Positions 9,150 through 18,220 of a stretch of 64,000 nt of DNA are shown in pieces. Under the pieces are notes generated by a model. That model was not told where the DNA came from. It saw only the letters and a program-made list of their open reading frames with translations, and made no database searches. The stretch is from Zeimonas sp044507525. Lineage in GTDB: Bacteria; Pseudomonadota; Gammaproteobacteria; Burkholderiales; Burkholderiaceae_E. Each line of letters opens with the position of its first letter. Within the stretch, counting starts at the first letter, position 1. The stretch is from the NCBI GenBank assembly GCA_044507525.1, contig JBIQJM010000002.1, forward strand, positions 34,731 through 98,730, in the 5' to 3' direction. The translations under genes and the position numbers were made by a program.

Positions 9150-9479
9150 TCAATTGCCCCGGGAAGCGCCGCGGCGAGACCCGCCGCGCCGTGACTCGCC
9201 CGGTCGTGCATCGCGCAGCTGCTCGCGCAAGCGTTCGCGCTCGGCCGGGCTGAGTCGTTCGCGCGACGGTGCCGCGCGGCGTCGCGCCTCGTCGCCGCGC
9301 ACGCGTTCGTCCCGCTGCGCGTCGTGCTGGCGCAGCTCGCGCCGGAAGCGCTCGCGCTGGTCGGGGTCCATGCGCCCGTAGGGCTGCGCCGCCGCCGGCC
9401 CGGCGAAGAGCACGCCGATCGCGAGCGCGCACGCGGCCGCGGCAGTGCGACGAAGGCGGAAACGGGTGCGCGCGTTCAT
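9150..9479 (-). CDS. Small secreted Arg/Glu-rich protein of unknown function
   Basis: The 109-residue product begins with a clear Sec signal peptide: basic residues, then ACALAIGVLFAGPAAAQ with likely cleavage after AAA near residue 30. The mature part is very charged, with two related segments, DQRERFRREL and ERERLREQLRD, joined by an Arg/Ala-rich linker. It ends in an Arg/Ser/Gly tail. It has no cysteine and no membrane segment after the signal. I do not recognise the family. It is divergent from the OmpR-like regulator gene at 9606, with 126 bases between, so co-regulation is possible but unproven. Confidence 0.65.
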   Translation of the reverse strand: MNARTRFRLRRTAAAACALAIGVLFAGPAAAQPYGRMDPDQRERFRRELRQHDAQRDERVRGDEARRRAAPSRERLSPAERERLREQLRDARPGESRRGGSRRGASRGN

Positions 9480-9591
9480 CGGGCGCATTCTAGGGTGCGC
9501 AGCTGCCGTCGCGACGAGGCGCGACGGTAAACGATGTAACAGCCGGTAAACCCCGCCGCTGCATGCGCCCATCGTGCGCCCTCGCTGCCGC

Positions 9592-9597
9592 TATCAT
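9592..9597 (+). promoter_or_regulatory. Candidate -10 box of the response regulator gene
   Basis: TATCAT ends 8 bases before the ATG at 9606. The spacing matches similar boxes before hpnC, bamD and mfd, and would give a leaderless transcript. No strong -35 is visible. Confidence 0.4.
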
Positions 9598-9605
9598 CGG
9601 CAGCC

Positions 9606-10325
9606 ATGACTCCCGCGCCCCGCAAGCTGCTCGTCGTCGACGACGATCCGAAACTGCGCGAGCTGTTGCGCCGCTACCTGAGCGAGAATCAGTTCGAGGT
9701 CAGCGTCGCGCAGGACGCCGCAGCGATGAACCGGCTGATGCAGCGCGAGAGCTTCGACCTGATCGTGCTCGACCTGATGCTGCCCGGCGAAGACGGGCTG
9801 TCGATCGTGCGCCGGCTGCGCGGCGCCGGCGACCGCACGCCGATCGTCGTGCTCACCGCCAAGGGCGACGACGTCGACCGCATCGTCGGCCTGGAGCTCG
9901 GCGCCGACGACTACCTCGGCAAGCCGTTCAATCCGCGAGAGCTGCTGGCGCGCATCCACGCGGTACTGCGGCGACAGCCGCCGCCGGAGCTGCCGGGAGC
10001 GCCGAGCGCCGAAGCGATCGAGGTGCGCTTCGGCCCGTTCCGGCTGAACCTGGCCACGCGCCAGCTGACGCGCGACGGCGAGCCGGTGCCGCTGACCACC
10101 GGCGAGTTCGCCGTGCTCAAGGTGCTCGTGCAGCACGCGCGCACGCCGCTCACGCGCGAGAAACTGATGTCGCTCGCGCGCGGCCGCGAATACGGCGCCT
10201 ACGATCGCAGCCTCGACGTGCAGGTGTCGCGGCTGCGCAAGCTGATCGAGGCCGATCCCCAGCAGCCGCGGCTGATCCAGACCGTCTGGGGGGTCGGCTA
10301 CGTGTTCGTCCCGGACGGCGAATGA
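9606..10325 (+). CDS. ompR: OmpR-type response regulator
   Basis: The 239-residue two-component regulator has an N-terminal receiver domain (acid pocket VDDD at 11-14, phospho-acceptor D56, conserved K106) and a C-terminal winged-helix DNA-binding domain (about 135-235, ending QTVWGVGYVFVPDG). Sequence and pairing with an EnvZ-like kinase fit the OmpR subfamily, which answers osmotic or envelope signals; the signal here is unknown. The stop overlaps the kinase start by ATGA (10322-10325). Confidence 0.9.
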   Translation: MTPAPRKLLVVDDDPKLRELLRRYLSENQFEVSVAQDAAAMNRLMQRESFDLIVLDLMLPGEDGLSIVRRLRGAGDRTPIVVLTAKGDDVDRIVGLELGADDYLGKPFNPRELLARIHAVLRRQPPPELPGAPSAEAIEVRFGPFRLNLATRQLTRDGEPVPLTTGEFAVLKVLVQHARTPLTREKLMSLARGREYGAYDRSLDVQVSRLRKLIEADPQQPRLIQTVWGVGYVFVPDGE

Positions 10326-11707
10326 TGCGCGCGGCCAGCGCCGCGGCGGGAACGACGCCGGGACGGCCGCACCCGATCAGCCTCTTCTGGCGCACCTTCG
10401 GCCTGGTCGCGCTGCTGATCGTCGCCAGCTTCGTCGCGACGCTCGGCGCGGCGCGACTGCTCGAGCGCGCACCGCCCGAGCAGCGCCTCGCCTGGGAGAT
10501 CGCCTCGGTCGTCAACCTGACGCGCTCGGCGCTGGTCAGTGCCGAGCCCGAGCGCCGGCTGCAGCTGCTCGACGAACTCGCCCAGCACGAAGAAGTGCGC
10601 GTGCTGCCGAAGGAGCCGGGCGATCGCATCGATCCGTCGGCGACCGGCGCGCGGCTGCGCGCGCTCGAGCCGCGGCTGCGCCCGCTGCTCGGCGGCGCTA
10701 CGCAGGTCGCGGGACGCGTCAACGACGTCGACGCCGTCTGGATCAGCTTCGAGATCGACGGCGACGAGTACTGGCTGATCCTGCCGCGCGATCGCGTCGA
10801 ACGACAGTTCGGCCCGAGCCTCGCGCTGCTGTCGCTGATCGCGGCCGCCTTCGCGCTGGTCGGCGCGCTCGTCATCTCGCGGCTCGTCAATCGCCCGCTG
10901 TCGGACCTCGCCGGCGCGATCGAGCGGCTCAGCCGCGGACGGGCGAGCGCCCCGCTGGCCGAGAGCGGACCGACCGAGATCGCCGCCGTGAATCGTCGCT
11001 TCAACCGGCTCGCGACCGATCTCGCCGAACTCGACGCCGACCGCACGCTGGCGCTTGCCGGCATCTCGCACGACATCCGCAACCCGCTCGCGCGGCTGCG
11101 CATCGAGATCGAGCTGGCGCCGCTCGACGACGCCCAGCGCGCGTCGATGGTCGACGACATCGAACGCATCGACCGCATCGTCGGGCAGTTCATCGGCTAC
11201 GCGCAGATCGCGCAGCCGCCGCGCGCGGAGCTGGTCGACGTGTCCGCGCTGCTCGCCTCGATCGTGAACGCCCATCGCGCCCAGATCGAATCGGGCGCGC
11301 TCGCGCTGTCGATCGACGCCGCCGACGCGCCGCACTGGATCGGCGATCCGACCGACCTGCAGCGCGCGGTCGGCAACGTCGTCGACAACGCACTGCACTA
11401 CGGGCGGCGCGACGGCGAACGGGGCGCACGCGTCGAACTGCAGGCGCGACGGAGCGACGTCGGGATCCGGCTCGTGCTGCGCGACGAGGGTCCGGGGATC
11501 GCCGAGGACGACATCGAGCGGCTGCTGCGTCCGTTCGCCCGCGTCGATCGCGCGCGCGGCGAACACGGCGGCTCCGGTCTCGGACTGGCGATCGTGGACC
11601 GGCTCGCGCGCCGCTACGGCGGCCGCGCGCGCCTGTCGAACGACCCGCGCGGCGGCTTGCGCGTGGAGATCGAACTACCCGACTACCGGGCGCCCGCGGA
11701 GCGCTGA
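10322..11707 (+). CDS. envZ: EnvZ-type sensor histidine kinase
   Basis: The 461-residue inner-membrane kinase has a first transmembrane helix at about 22-45, a periplasmic domain of some 115 residues, a second helix at 166-187, a HAMP linker, and a kinase core. The phospho-acceptor is H250 in ISHDIRNPLARLR, the N box is at 351-360, and the G boxes are DEGPGI and GGSGLGLAIV. It is coupled by ATGA to the response regulator. Two consecutive ATG codons (10322 and 10325) are possible starts. Confidence 0.9.
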   Translation: MMRAASAAAGTTPGRPHPISLFWRTFGLVALLIVASFVATLGAARLLERAPPEQRLAWEIASVVNLTRSALVSAEPERRLQLLDELAQHEEVRVLPKEPGDRIDPSATGARLRALEPRLRPLLGGATQVAGRVNDVDAVWISFEIDGDEYWLILPRDRVERQFGPSLALLSLIAAAFALVGALVISRLVNRPLSDLAGAIERLSRGRASAPLAESGPTEIAAVNRRFNRLATDLAELDADRTLALAGISHDIRNPLARLRIEIELAPLDDAQRASMVDDIERIDRIVGQFIGYAQIAQPPRAELVDVSALLASIVNAHRAQIESGALALSIDAADAPHWIGDPTDLQRAVGNVVDNALHYGRRDGERGARVELQARRSDVGIRLVLRDEGPGIAEDDIERLLRPFARVDRARGEHGGSGLGLAIVDRLARRYGGRARLSNDPRGGLRVEIELPDYRAPAER

Positions 11708-11887
11708 GCCGCGCATCGACTGCCGATAGACAGCGGCAATCAATCGTATGCCGTGAATCAATTGGCTTTTTCAATCGCCCTTTGCTAGATTGGCCTTGCT
11801 ACATTCGTGGCGAACGGCGCACCGTTGCGCCCCGAGCCGCGGGCGGCATCGGCCACCCGCGTTCACTCATCGAACAGGAGACTTCCA

Positions 11888-12307
<420 letters not shown>

Positions 12308-12314
12308 ACGGACA

Positions 12315-12333
12315 CCGGGGCCTCGTGCCCCGG
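12315..12333 (+). other. Hairpin after rubrerythrin
   Basis: CCGGGGC (12315-12321) pairs with GCCCCGG (12327-12333) around a 5-base loop. It stands just before a second, terminator-like hairpin. The pair may set the ratio of rubrerythrin to the downstream genes or protect the 3' end. Confidence 0.45.
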
Positions 12334-12351
12334 GCACAGGTTGGACGACGA

Positions 12352-12374
12352 GGGGAGCGCTGCGCTCCCCTTTT
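12352..12374 (+). terminator. Rho-independent terminator or attenuator
   Basis: GGGGAGCG (12352-12359) and CGCTCCCC (12363-12370) form a perfect 8-bp stem with a 3-base loop, followed by TTTT. It lies 45 bases after the rubrerythrin stop and only 16 bases before the next start codon, so partial read-through is likely if the three genes form an operon. Confidence 0.7.
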
Positions 12375-12389
12375 CGCGAGGACATCCCG

Positions 12390-13745
12390 ATGACTGCACG
12401 AGAAGGGTCGCTCGAAGCGCCCACCCGTCACGCGCTCGACTGGAAGAACCCGGAGTTCTACGACGAGACGAAGGCGCTCGACGAGATGCAGCGCGTCTTC
12501 GACATCTGCCACGGATGCCGGCGCTGCGTGAGCCTGTGCAACGCCTTTCCGACGCTGTTCGACCTGATCGACGAATCGGCCAGCGGCGAGATCGACGGCG
12601 TCGACCGCGCCGACTACGGGAAAGTGATCGACCAGTGCTACCTGTGCGACCTCTGCTACATGACGAAGTGTCCGTACGTTCCGCCACATCCGTGGAACGT
12701 CGATTTCCCGCACGTGATGCTGCGCGCCAAGGCGATCGGGTTCCGTCGCGGTACGCCGACGAAGTTCCGCGACACCACCCTGTCGGCCACCGACCGCAAC
12801 GGCAGGCTCGCCGCGATTCCGGTGGTCGCGCAGGTGGTCAACCGCGCCAACGGCAGCGCGTCGCTGCGCAAGGTGCTCGAGAAGGGGCTCGGCGTGCACC
12901 GGGAGGCGTGGCTGCCCGATTTCGCTGCGCACCGCTTCCGCGCCCGGGCGCAGGAGTCGGCGCCGCTGCCGGTGCGCGACGGCGAGCGTACGCCGGGCAA
13001 GGTCGTCGTCTACGCGACCTGCTACGTCAACTACAACGAGCCCGGCATCGGCCACGACCTGCTGAAGATCCTCGCCCACAACGGGATCCCCTACGAGCTG
13101 GCCGAGCGCGAGGCCTGCTGCGGAATGCCGAAGCTGGAACTCGGCGACCTCGACTCGGTCGAGAAGCTGAAGGAGCGCAACGTCCCGACGCTGGCGAAGC
13201 TCGCGCGCGAGGGCTACGCGATCCTCGCGCCGATTCCTTCGTGCGCCCTGATGTACAAGCAGGAGCTGCCGCTGCTCTTCCCGGAGGACGACGACGTGCG
13301 CGCGGTGCGCGATGCGATGTTCGACCCCTTCGAGTATTTCGTGCTGCGCGCGAAGGACGGACTCCTGAAGAAGGATTTCGCCCGCGGGCTCGGCAAGGTC
13401 TCGTACCACGTCGCCTGCCACCTGCGCGTGCAGAACGTCGGCCAGAAGACGCGCGAGATGCTCGAATCGATCCCCGGCACCCAGGTCCGCACCGTCGAAC
13501 GCTGCTCGGGCCATGCCGGCACCTGGGGCGTGAAGAAGGAGTTCCACGAGGTCGCGATGAAGATCGGTCGGCCGGTGTTCCGGCAGATGGGCGAACACCC
13601 CGGCGGCGAGCCCGACTGGATCTCCTCCGACTGCCAGCTCGCCGGACATCACATCGCGCAGGGAATGGCGGCCACGGGCCGCAAGCCGGACGACCGGCTC
13701 GCGCATCCGCTGACGCTGCTGCGCATCGCATACGGGCTGCCCTGA
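12390..13745 (+). CDS. GlpC/HdrD-like Fe-S protein with one degenerate CCG domain
   Basis: The 451-residue protein has two [4Fe-4S] ferredoxin motifs, C40-x2-C43-x2-C46-x3-C50 and C83-x2-C86-x2-C89-x4-C94. Cysteine-rich CCG domains of the GlpC/heterodisulfide-reductase type follow. The first has a regular CCGMP, while the second has CSGH where CCG is expected, so one non-canonical cluster may differ. No membrane helix is seen. Its place between rubrerythrin and a DUF3501 gene suggests electron transfer to the di-iron protein, which is an inference. The ATG at 12390 is preferred; the frame is open upstream but overlaps the terminator. Confidence 0.82.
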   Translation: MTAREGSLEAPTRHALDWKNPEFYDETKALDEMQRVFDICHGCRRCVSLCNAFPTLFDLIDESASGEIDGVDRADYGKVIDQCYLCDLCYMTKCPYVPPHPWNVDFPHVMLRAKAIGFRRGTPTKFRDTTLSATDRNGRLAAIPVVAQVVNRANGSASLRKVLEKGLGVHREAWLPDFAAHRFRARAQESAPLPVRDGERTPGKVVVYATCYVNYNEPGIGHDLLKILAHNGIPYELAEREACCGMPKLELGDLDSVEKLKERNVPTLAKLAREGYAILAPIPSCALMYKQELPLLFPEDDDVRAVRDAMFDPFEYFVLRAKDGLLKKDFARGLGKVSYHVACHLRVQNVGQKTREMLESIPGTQVRTVERCSGHAGTWGVKKEFHEVAMKIGRPVFRQMGEHPGGEPDWISSDCQLAGHHIAQGMAATGRKPDDRLAHPLTLLRIAYGLP

Positions 13746-13780
13746 CGGCGCCCGGCCACCGGAACACGGAGGAATTCGAC

Positions 13781-14365
13781 ATGGCGAAGGTCACCCGCGA
13801 TTCGCTGCTCACGCTCGAGGCCTATGCCCGCGCCCGCGCCGACCTGCGCACGAAGGTGCTCGAGCACAAGAAGAACCGCAAGGTCCCGCTCGGCGCGCAC
13901 GTGACGCTGCTGTTCGAGGACGAGCAGACGGTGCGCTACCAGATCCAGGAGATGCTGCGCATCGAGCGCATCTTCGAGGACGAAGGCATCCAGCACGAGC
14001 TCGACGCGTACAACCCGCTGATCCCCGACGGCACGAACCTGAAGGCGACGATGCTGATCGAGTACGAGGACGTCGAGCAGCGTCGTCGCGAACTCGCGCG
14101 GCTGGTCGGCATCGAGGATCGCGTCTGGGTGCGCGTCGAAGGCCACGACAAGGTCTTCGCGATCGCCGACGAGGACCTCGAACGCTCGACCGAAGAGAAG
14201 ACCTCGGCGGTGCACTTCCTGCGCTTCGAGCTCGACGCCGCGATGATCGCCGCGCTCAAGGGCGGCGCGGCGCTCGCCGTCGGCATCGACCACGAGCGGT
14301 ATTCGGCGCGGGCCGAGCCGCTGCCCGACGCGGTGCGCGACTCGCTGGCGGCGGACCTCGACTGA
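13781..14365 (+). CDS. DUF3501 family protein
   Basis: The 194-residue soluble protein is recognised as DUF3501 by its start AKVTRDSLLTLEAYARARAD and the segment LGAHVTLLFEDEQTVRYQIQEML. The family has no established function. It is rich in acidic residues, and has no signal peptide, membrane segment or cysteine. A good Shine-Dalgarno GGAGG (13769-13773) precedes the ATG. It lies 35 bases after the Fe-S protein gene, and the three genes are likely one functional unit. The next gene (fdhD) converges on it. Confidence 0.85.
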   Translation: MAKVTRDSLLTLEAYARARADLRTKVLEHKKNRKVPLGAHVTLLFEDEQTVRYQIQEMLRIERIFEDEGIQHELDAYNPLIPDGTNLKATMLIEYEDVEQRRRELARLVGIEDRVWVRVEGHDKVFAIADEDLERSTEEKTSAVHFLRFELDAAMIAALKGGAALAVGIDHERYSARAEPLPDAVRDSLAADLD

Positions 14366-14386
14366 GGATCGCGCCGCGCGGCCGCC

Positions 14387-15310
14387 TCAGGCGACCGGCG
14401 TCGTTCGGTGCGCGGCGACGCGAGCGGCTGCCGCGACGAGGATGCGCCGCGGGTGCGTGTGGACGGTGGCGCTGCCGTCGCGCACGAAGCCGCACAGCGT
14501 GACGCCGCAGGCATGCGCGGTGCGCACGGCGAGCGCGCTCGCCGCCGAAACGCCGGCGACGATCGCCAGCCGCGCACGCGCCGCCTTCGCCACCATCTCG
14601 AAGCTCAGCCGGCTGCTGAGCACCACGCCGCAACCGTCCAGCGCCCGGCCGGCGAGCAGGCACCGGCCGATCGCCTTGTCGAGCGCGTTGTGGCGCCCGA
14701 GATCCTCGGCGACCGCGACGACATCGCCGTCGGGCGTGAACAGCAAGGCCGCGTGCGCCGCGCCGGTCGCCTGCCACAGCGCCTGGCGGCGCTGCATCGT
14801 CGAAACCAGCGCGTGCAGGCTCGCCAGCGGCATCGTCGTCGCGCAGCGCACCGGCGCGACGCCGCGCAACAGATGCTCGACTTCCTCGCCGCCGCAGGAC
14901 CCGCAGCTCGAGCGCACGGTCCGCAGGTTGCCCGCGGCCCGCGCTATGGCGCGCGCCCGCGCAGGCGGCGCCAGCTCGATGCGCACGACGTCGGGCGCCT
15001 GCGGGCAGCGCGCGATCGATTCGACGTCGGCGATGCGGTCGAACAGGCCTTCGCTGAACGCGAATCCGGCCGCCAGCGAGAGCGCGTCCGACGGCTCGCC
15101 GTCGCCGAGCCATCCTTCGTCGGCGACGTAGCCCGCCGCGGCCGCACCCGACTCGGTGGGGGTCCACATCAGCACATGGCGACCGACGCCCGCGACCTCG
15201 ACGAAGAGCGGCGATTCGTCGATCAGCGCGCAGGATTCGACGCGCGTGCCGTCGGCGCCGCAACGCACCGCCACGACGCCGACCGCCCCGGGAACGCGGT
15301 CGACGCTCAT
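14387..15310 (-). CDS. fdhD: Formate dehydrogenase accessory sulfurtransferase FdhD
   Basis: FdhD carries sulfur from a cysteine desulfurase to the molybdenum cofactor, installing the terminal sulfido ligand needed by formate dehydrogenase-type enzymes. The 307-residue protein has the essential C136-G-S-C139 in SSCGSCGG and the C-terminal FdhD fold. The ATG at 15310 overlaps the stop of the molybdoenzyme gene by ATGA, so the two are cotranscribed. This points to a sulfurated Mo cofactor in that enzyme. Confidence 0.93.
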   Translation of the reverse strand: MSVDRVPGAVGVVAVRCGADGTRVESCALIDESPLFVEVAGVGRHVLMWTPTESGAAAAGYVADEGWLGDGEPSDALSLAAGFAFSEGLFDRIADVESIARCPQAPDVVRIELAPPARARAIARAAGNLRTVRSSCGSCGGEEVEHLLRGVAPVRCATTMPLASLHALVSTMQRRQALWQATGAAHAALLFTPDGDVVAVAEDLGRHNALDKAIGRCLLAGRALDGCGVVLSSRLSFEMVAKAARARLAIVAGVSAASALAVRTAHACGVTLCGFVRDGSATVHTHPRRILVAAAARVAAHRTTPVA

Positions 15311-18066
15311 CGCGCGCACGAAGCGGCGCGCCGCACGGACACCCGAACGATGTCGGAACCCGAGCCGGTCGCGTCGGTGAGCTCGAGGCTCATCAGCGCC
15401 ACGGTGTTCAGGCTGGGCGCACGCAGCTCCTTCGCGTACGGCGTCGCCCAGTGGTCGAACTGGCCGATCATCAGCAGCGTATCGGGACGAATGCCGGCGG
15501 CGAGGATCGCCGGGCCGCGCGTGACGTTGACCAGCGACTCGACCTCGAGCTCGTCGCCGTCGGTGATTCCCATCGAGCGCGCCGTCTGGCGGTTGATCAC
15601 GATCCCGTGGTGGCCGCGCACGTTCTGCGCAACCTCGTGCATCTGCGGGATCGACACGTTGCCGCTGGCGTGGAACTGCATGCTCTTGGTCGTGAGCAGC
15701 CAGAACGGGAACTCGGCCGGATCGCGTCCCGCGTGGACGATCGCGTTCTCCCAGCGCCTGGGCACGTCGTCCCACGCGGGCAGGAACTGGTACTCGGAGA
15801 GCTGCTCGTCCCACCAGTGCATGCCCTGCTCGTGCAGGCGGCGCTGGAGCTCGAGCCCCGAGCGCATCAGACGCTCCTGGTACGGCAGCTCGAAGCGCAG
15901 TCCGTGCTCGACCATCGCCGGATAGAGGTACCAGCCCTGTTGCGAGTACGGCCGCGCGTAGAAGCCGTTCTCCTTGAACCAGGCGAGGTCGTGGACCACC
16001 TCGCCACCCGACATCGACCAGGTGGCCGCCTTGCACTGTGCGTCCCAGATCGTGTCGATGTCGTGCGCCTGCGCCGGATCGAGCGAGAAGTCGAAGCCTT
16101 CGCCACGCAGCGCGACACCGCCCGCGCCCCGGTTGATCGCTTCGTTGTAGCGTTCGAGCAATCCGACGCGCCGCGCGAGCTCGCCGCTGATCCAGGTGAA
16201 GTCGCGCGCCTCGCCCAGCGGCTCGATCGCGGGCTGGCGCAGCACGAAGCCCTCGTGCGCCCAGTACTGCTCGACGAACTTCGAGCGGCCGAGACGGATC
16301 AGCTGCGTGCTCTCGAGGTCGGTGGCCTCGGGCAACAGCACGTCGGCCATCCAGTTGGTTTCGTCGACCGTGTAGGCGAATGACGCCATGAACGGAAAGC
16401 CGGCGATCGTCTCGACCAGGTTGCGCGTGTCCCAGAACGAGATCGCCGGATTCGTGCGGAAGGTGATCCAGACGTCCGGATAGTTCGGCTTCGGCCAGTT
16501 CGTCGGCGAATCCTTCGTGAACATCCAGGCCAGGTGCGTGGGTCCCAGCGCCTGCGACCATGGCCCGTTGCCGGCCAGCGGCACGAGCGTGCGATGCGCG
16601 TTGCGTCCGTTGCGTCGGCCGGGCTTGCCGATCCAGTGCACGGGATCGGTGGGGTTGAGTTCGTTGTGCAGGAATCCGTCGACGCCCGGACGCACGCTCT
16701 GCAGGCGGTCTTCGTGCGGACGGTTGATGCGCACCGTGGTGCCGAGCGTGCCGCCCGGGACCTCGAGCGCCCCCACCAGCACGGCGAGCACGGTGCGCGC
16801 CCAGCAGCACTCGAAGGCGCCCCAGCCGTTGTTCACCGTCTTGCCCAGCGTGACGGCCACCGGCCGGTACGGCAGCGTGCGACCGTCGATCTCGATCGTC
16901 TCGCCGACCGAGGCCGCATCGACGAACTCGTGCGCCACGCGGCGGATCGTGTCGGGCGCGACCTCGCAGATCGGCCCGGCCCACTCCGGTCGGTAGGGCG
17001 CGACGTGCGCGACGAGCTTGTCGAAGGCGGTCGTCGCGTTCGCCTCGCGATGGACCCAGCGCTCGTCGTCGGGGCCCTGCTCGAAGCAGGCACCGACGAC
17101 GAAGTCGCCCGACAGCGCCGGCACCGCGCCCGGATGGTCGTGCGCAACGACGGCGCCGCTCGCCGAGTCGAAGACGAGCGGCTTGCCGCTGTCCGGATCG
17201 CGCAGGTAGAAGCCGTTCGGCCCGACCAGGTACGGCGATGCGGTGCGGTCGCGCAGGAACGGCAGGTCGAGGTCTTCGCGCGCGCGCTCGTGCAGCATCA
17301 CGTGGATCAGCGCGAACATGAAGGCCGGGTCGGTCTTCGGCTTGATCGGGATCCACTCGGCCGACACCGCGCCGGTGACCGACAGGTGCGGCTCGATCAC
17401 GATGCGGCGTGCGCCGCGCACGCGCGCGTGCGCCTGGCGCATCACCGCGGACGGCCCGCCCGTGACCTCGACGTTGGCCCCGAAGGAGAGATTCAGCTTG
17501 ACCAGCGGCGTGTCGGCCGACACCGTGAACGCCCGGTGCCAGTACTCGCCGTAGAGGTGCTCCGAGTGCACGCACTTGACGCCCTGCCCCGAGCCGAAGC
17601 TGTAGTCGATCGTGCCCCAGGCGGCGAGGAAGGCGGGGAAGGTGCCCATGTAGTGCGCCGGCGTGCCGCCGTGGCCCAGGCTCACCGCGAGCCGCGGATA
17701 GCCGTCCTCGTCCGCCAGGCCGAGTCCCTGTACGTGCCTGAGTTTCTCCGCGATGAGATCGAGCGCCTCGTCCCACGAGATCGGGACGAAGCCCGGATCC
17801 TCGTCGATGCCCTTGCGCGGGTTCGTGCGCTTCATCGGCGTGAGGACCCGATAGGGGCTGTAGGTCTTCTGGATCAGGCCGTAGGCCTTCACGCAGGGAC
17901 GGCCGTCGGCCGGATGCATGCCGATGCCGGCGTGATTCGGCGACACCGAGGTGGCGATGCCGTCGCGGATCTCGACGCGAAGGAGATCGGGGCCGGCGAC
18001 GCAGTTGTAGCAGTACGTGGTGACGTACCGGCGATCGGTGCGGCTGGCTTCGTCCTGCTGCGCCAT
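15307..18066 (-). CDS. Molybdopterin oxidoreductase with atypical N-terminal Fe-S motif, substrate unknown
   Basis: The 919-residue catalytic subunit belongs to the DMSO-reductase superfamily (formate dehydrogenase, PadB and acetylene hydratase-like branch). Domains run in the usual order: N-terminal Fe-S segment, catalytic domains, and a C-terminal molydopterin-dinucleotide-binding domain (about 780-900). The N-terminal motif is C19-x2-C22-x4-D27 with a later C58 (GRPCVKAYG); the third cysteine is missing. C163 (GVKCVHSEHLYG) is at the position of the Mo-ligand cysteine. No Tat signal is seen, so it is cytoplasmic. A strong Shine-Dalgarno GGAGGGAG sits 6 bases before the ATG. No electron-transfer subunit is encoded beside it. 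Its substrate cannot be named. Confidence 0.82.
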   Translation of the reverse strand: MAQQDEASRTDRRYVTTYCYNCVAGPDLLRVEIRDGIATSVSPNHAGIGMHPADGRPCVKAYGLIQKTYSPYRVLTPMKRTNPRKGIDEDPGFVPISWDEALDLIAEKLRHVQGLGLADEDGYPRLAVSLGHGGTPAHYMGTFPAFLAAWGTIDYSFGSGQGVKCVHSEHLYGEYWHRAFTVSADTPLVKLNLSFGANVEVTGGPSAVMRQAHARVRGARRIVIEPHLSVTGAVSAEWIPIKPKTDPAFMFALIHVMLHERAREDLDLPFLRDRTASPYLVGPNGFYLRDPDSGKPLVFDSASGAVVAHDHPGAVPALSGDFVVGACFEQGPDDERWVHREANATTAFDKLVAHVAPYRPEWAGPICEVAPDTIRRVAHEFVDAASVGETIEIDGRTLPYRPVAVTLGKTVNNGWGAFECCWARTVLAVLVGALEVPGGTLGTTVRINRPHEDRLQSVRPGVDGFLHNELNPTDPVHWIGKPGRRNGRNAHRTLVPLAGNGPWSQALGPTHLAWMFTKDSPTNWPKPNYPDVWITFRTNPAISFWDTRNLVETIAGFPFMASFAYTVDETNWMADVLLPEATDLESTQLIRLGRSKFVEQYWAHEGFVLRQPAIEPLGEARDFTWISGELARRVGLLERYNEAINRGAGGVALRGEGFDFSLDPAQAHDIDTIWDAQCKAATWSMSGGEVVHDLAWFKENGFYARPYSQQGWYLYPAMVEHGLRFELPYQERLMRSGLELQRRLHEQGMHWWDEQLSEYQFLPAWDDVPRRWENAIVHAGRDPAEFPFWLLTTKSMQFHASGNVSIPQMHEVAQNVRGHHGIVINRQTARSMGITDGDELEVESLVNVTRGPAILAAGIRPDTLLMIGQFDHWATPYAKELRAPSLNTVALMSLELTDATGSGSDIVRVSVRRAASCAR

Positions 18067-18177
18067 CGGCGACTCCCTCCACGTCGCCGGAACGGTCGAC
18101 GAAAACGGTTGTGGAAAGGAGCGATCTTATTTTCTTTCCAGCCGTTCGTCGAAGCGTTTTTCCTTACGAATCAATGA

Positions 18178-18195
18178 TATGCAGTCGCTTGCATA
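18178..18195. promoter_or_regulatory. Inverted repeat upstream of the molybdoenzyme gene
   Basis: TATGCA (18178-18183) and TGCATA (18190-18195) form a perfect 6+6 inverted repeat with a 6-base spacer, about 115 bases upstream of the molybdoenzyme start in the only AT-rich gap of this region. It is a candidate operator. It does not look like a classical ModE site. Confidence 0.4.
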
Positions 18196-18220
18196 GGCGG
18201 AACCCACGCGAATGCAGAGG

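Noticed and set aside
11708..11887. An OxyR or similar operator before rubrerythrin
   Set aside because: The region is AT-rich but I could not find the spaced ATAG/CTAT pattern; only a weak TAGATT box can be supported.
15307..18066. Naming the molybdoenzyme a formate dehydrogenase because fdhD is adjacent
   Set aside because: FdhD serves several sulfurated Mo enzymes, no electron-transfer subunits are present, and the Fe-S motif is atypical.
14387..18082. A 1231-codon minus-strand frame joining fdhD to an N-terminal extension
   Set aside because: The extension is an out-of-frame shadow of the molybdoenzyme; FdhD itself starts at 15310.
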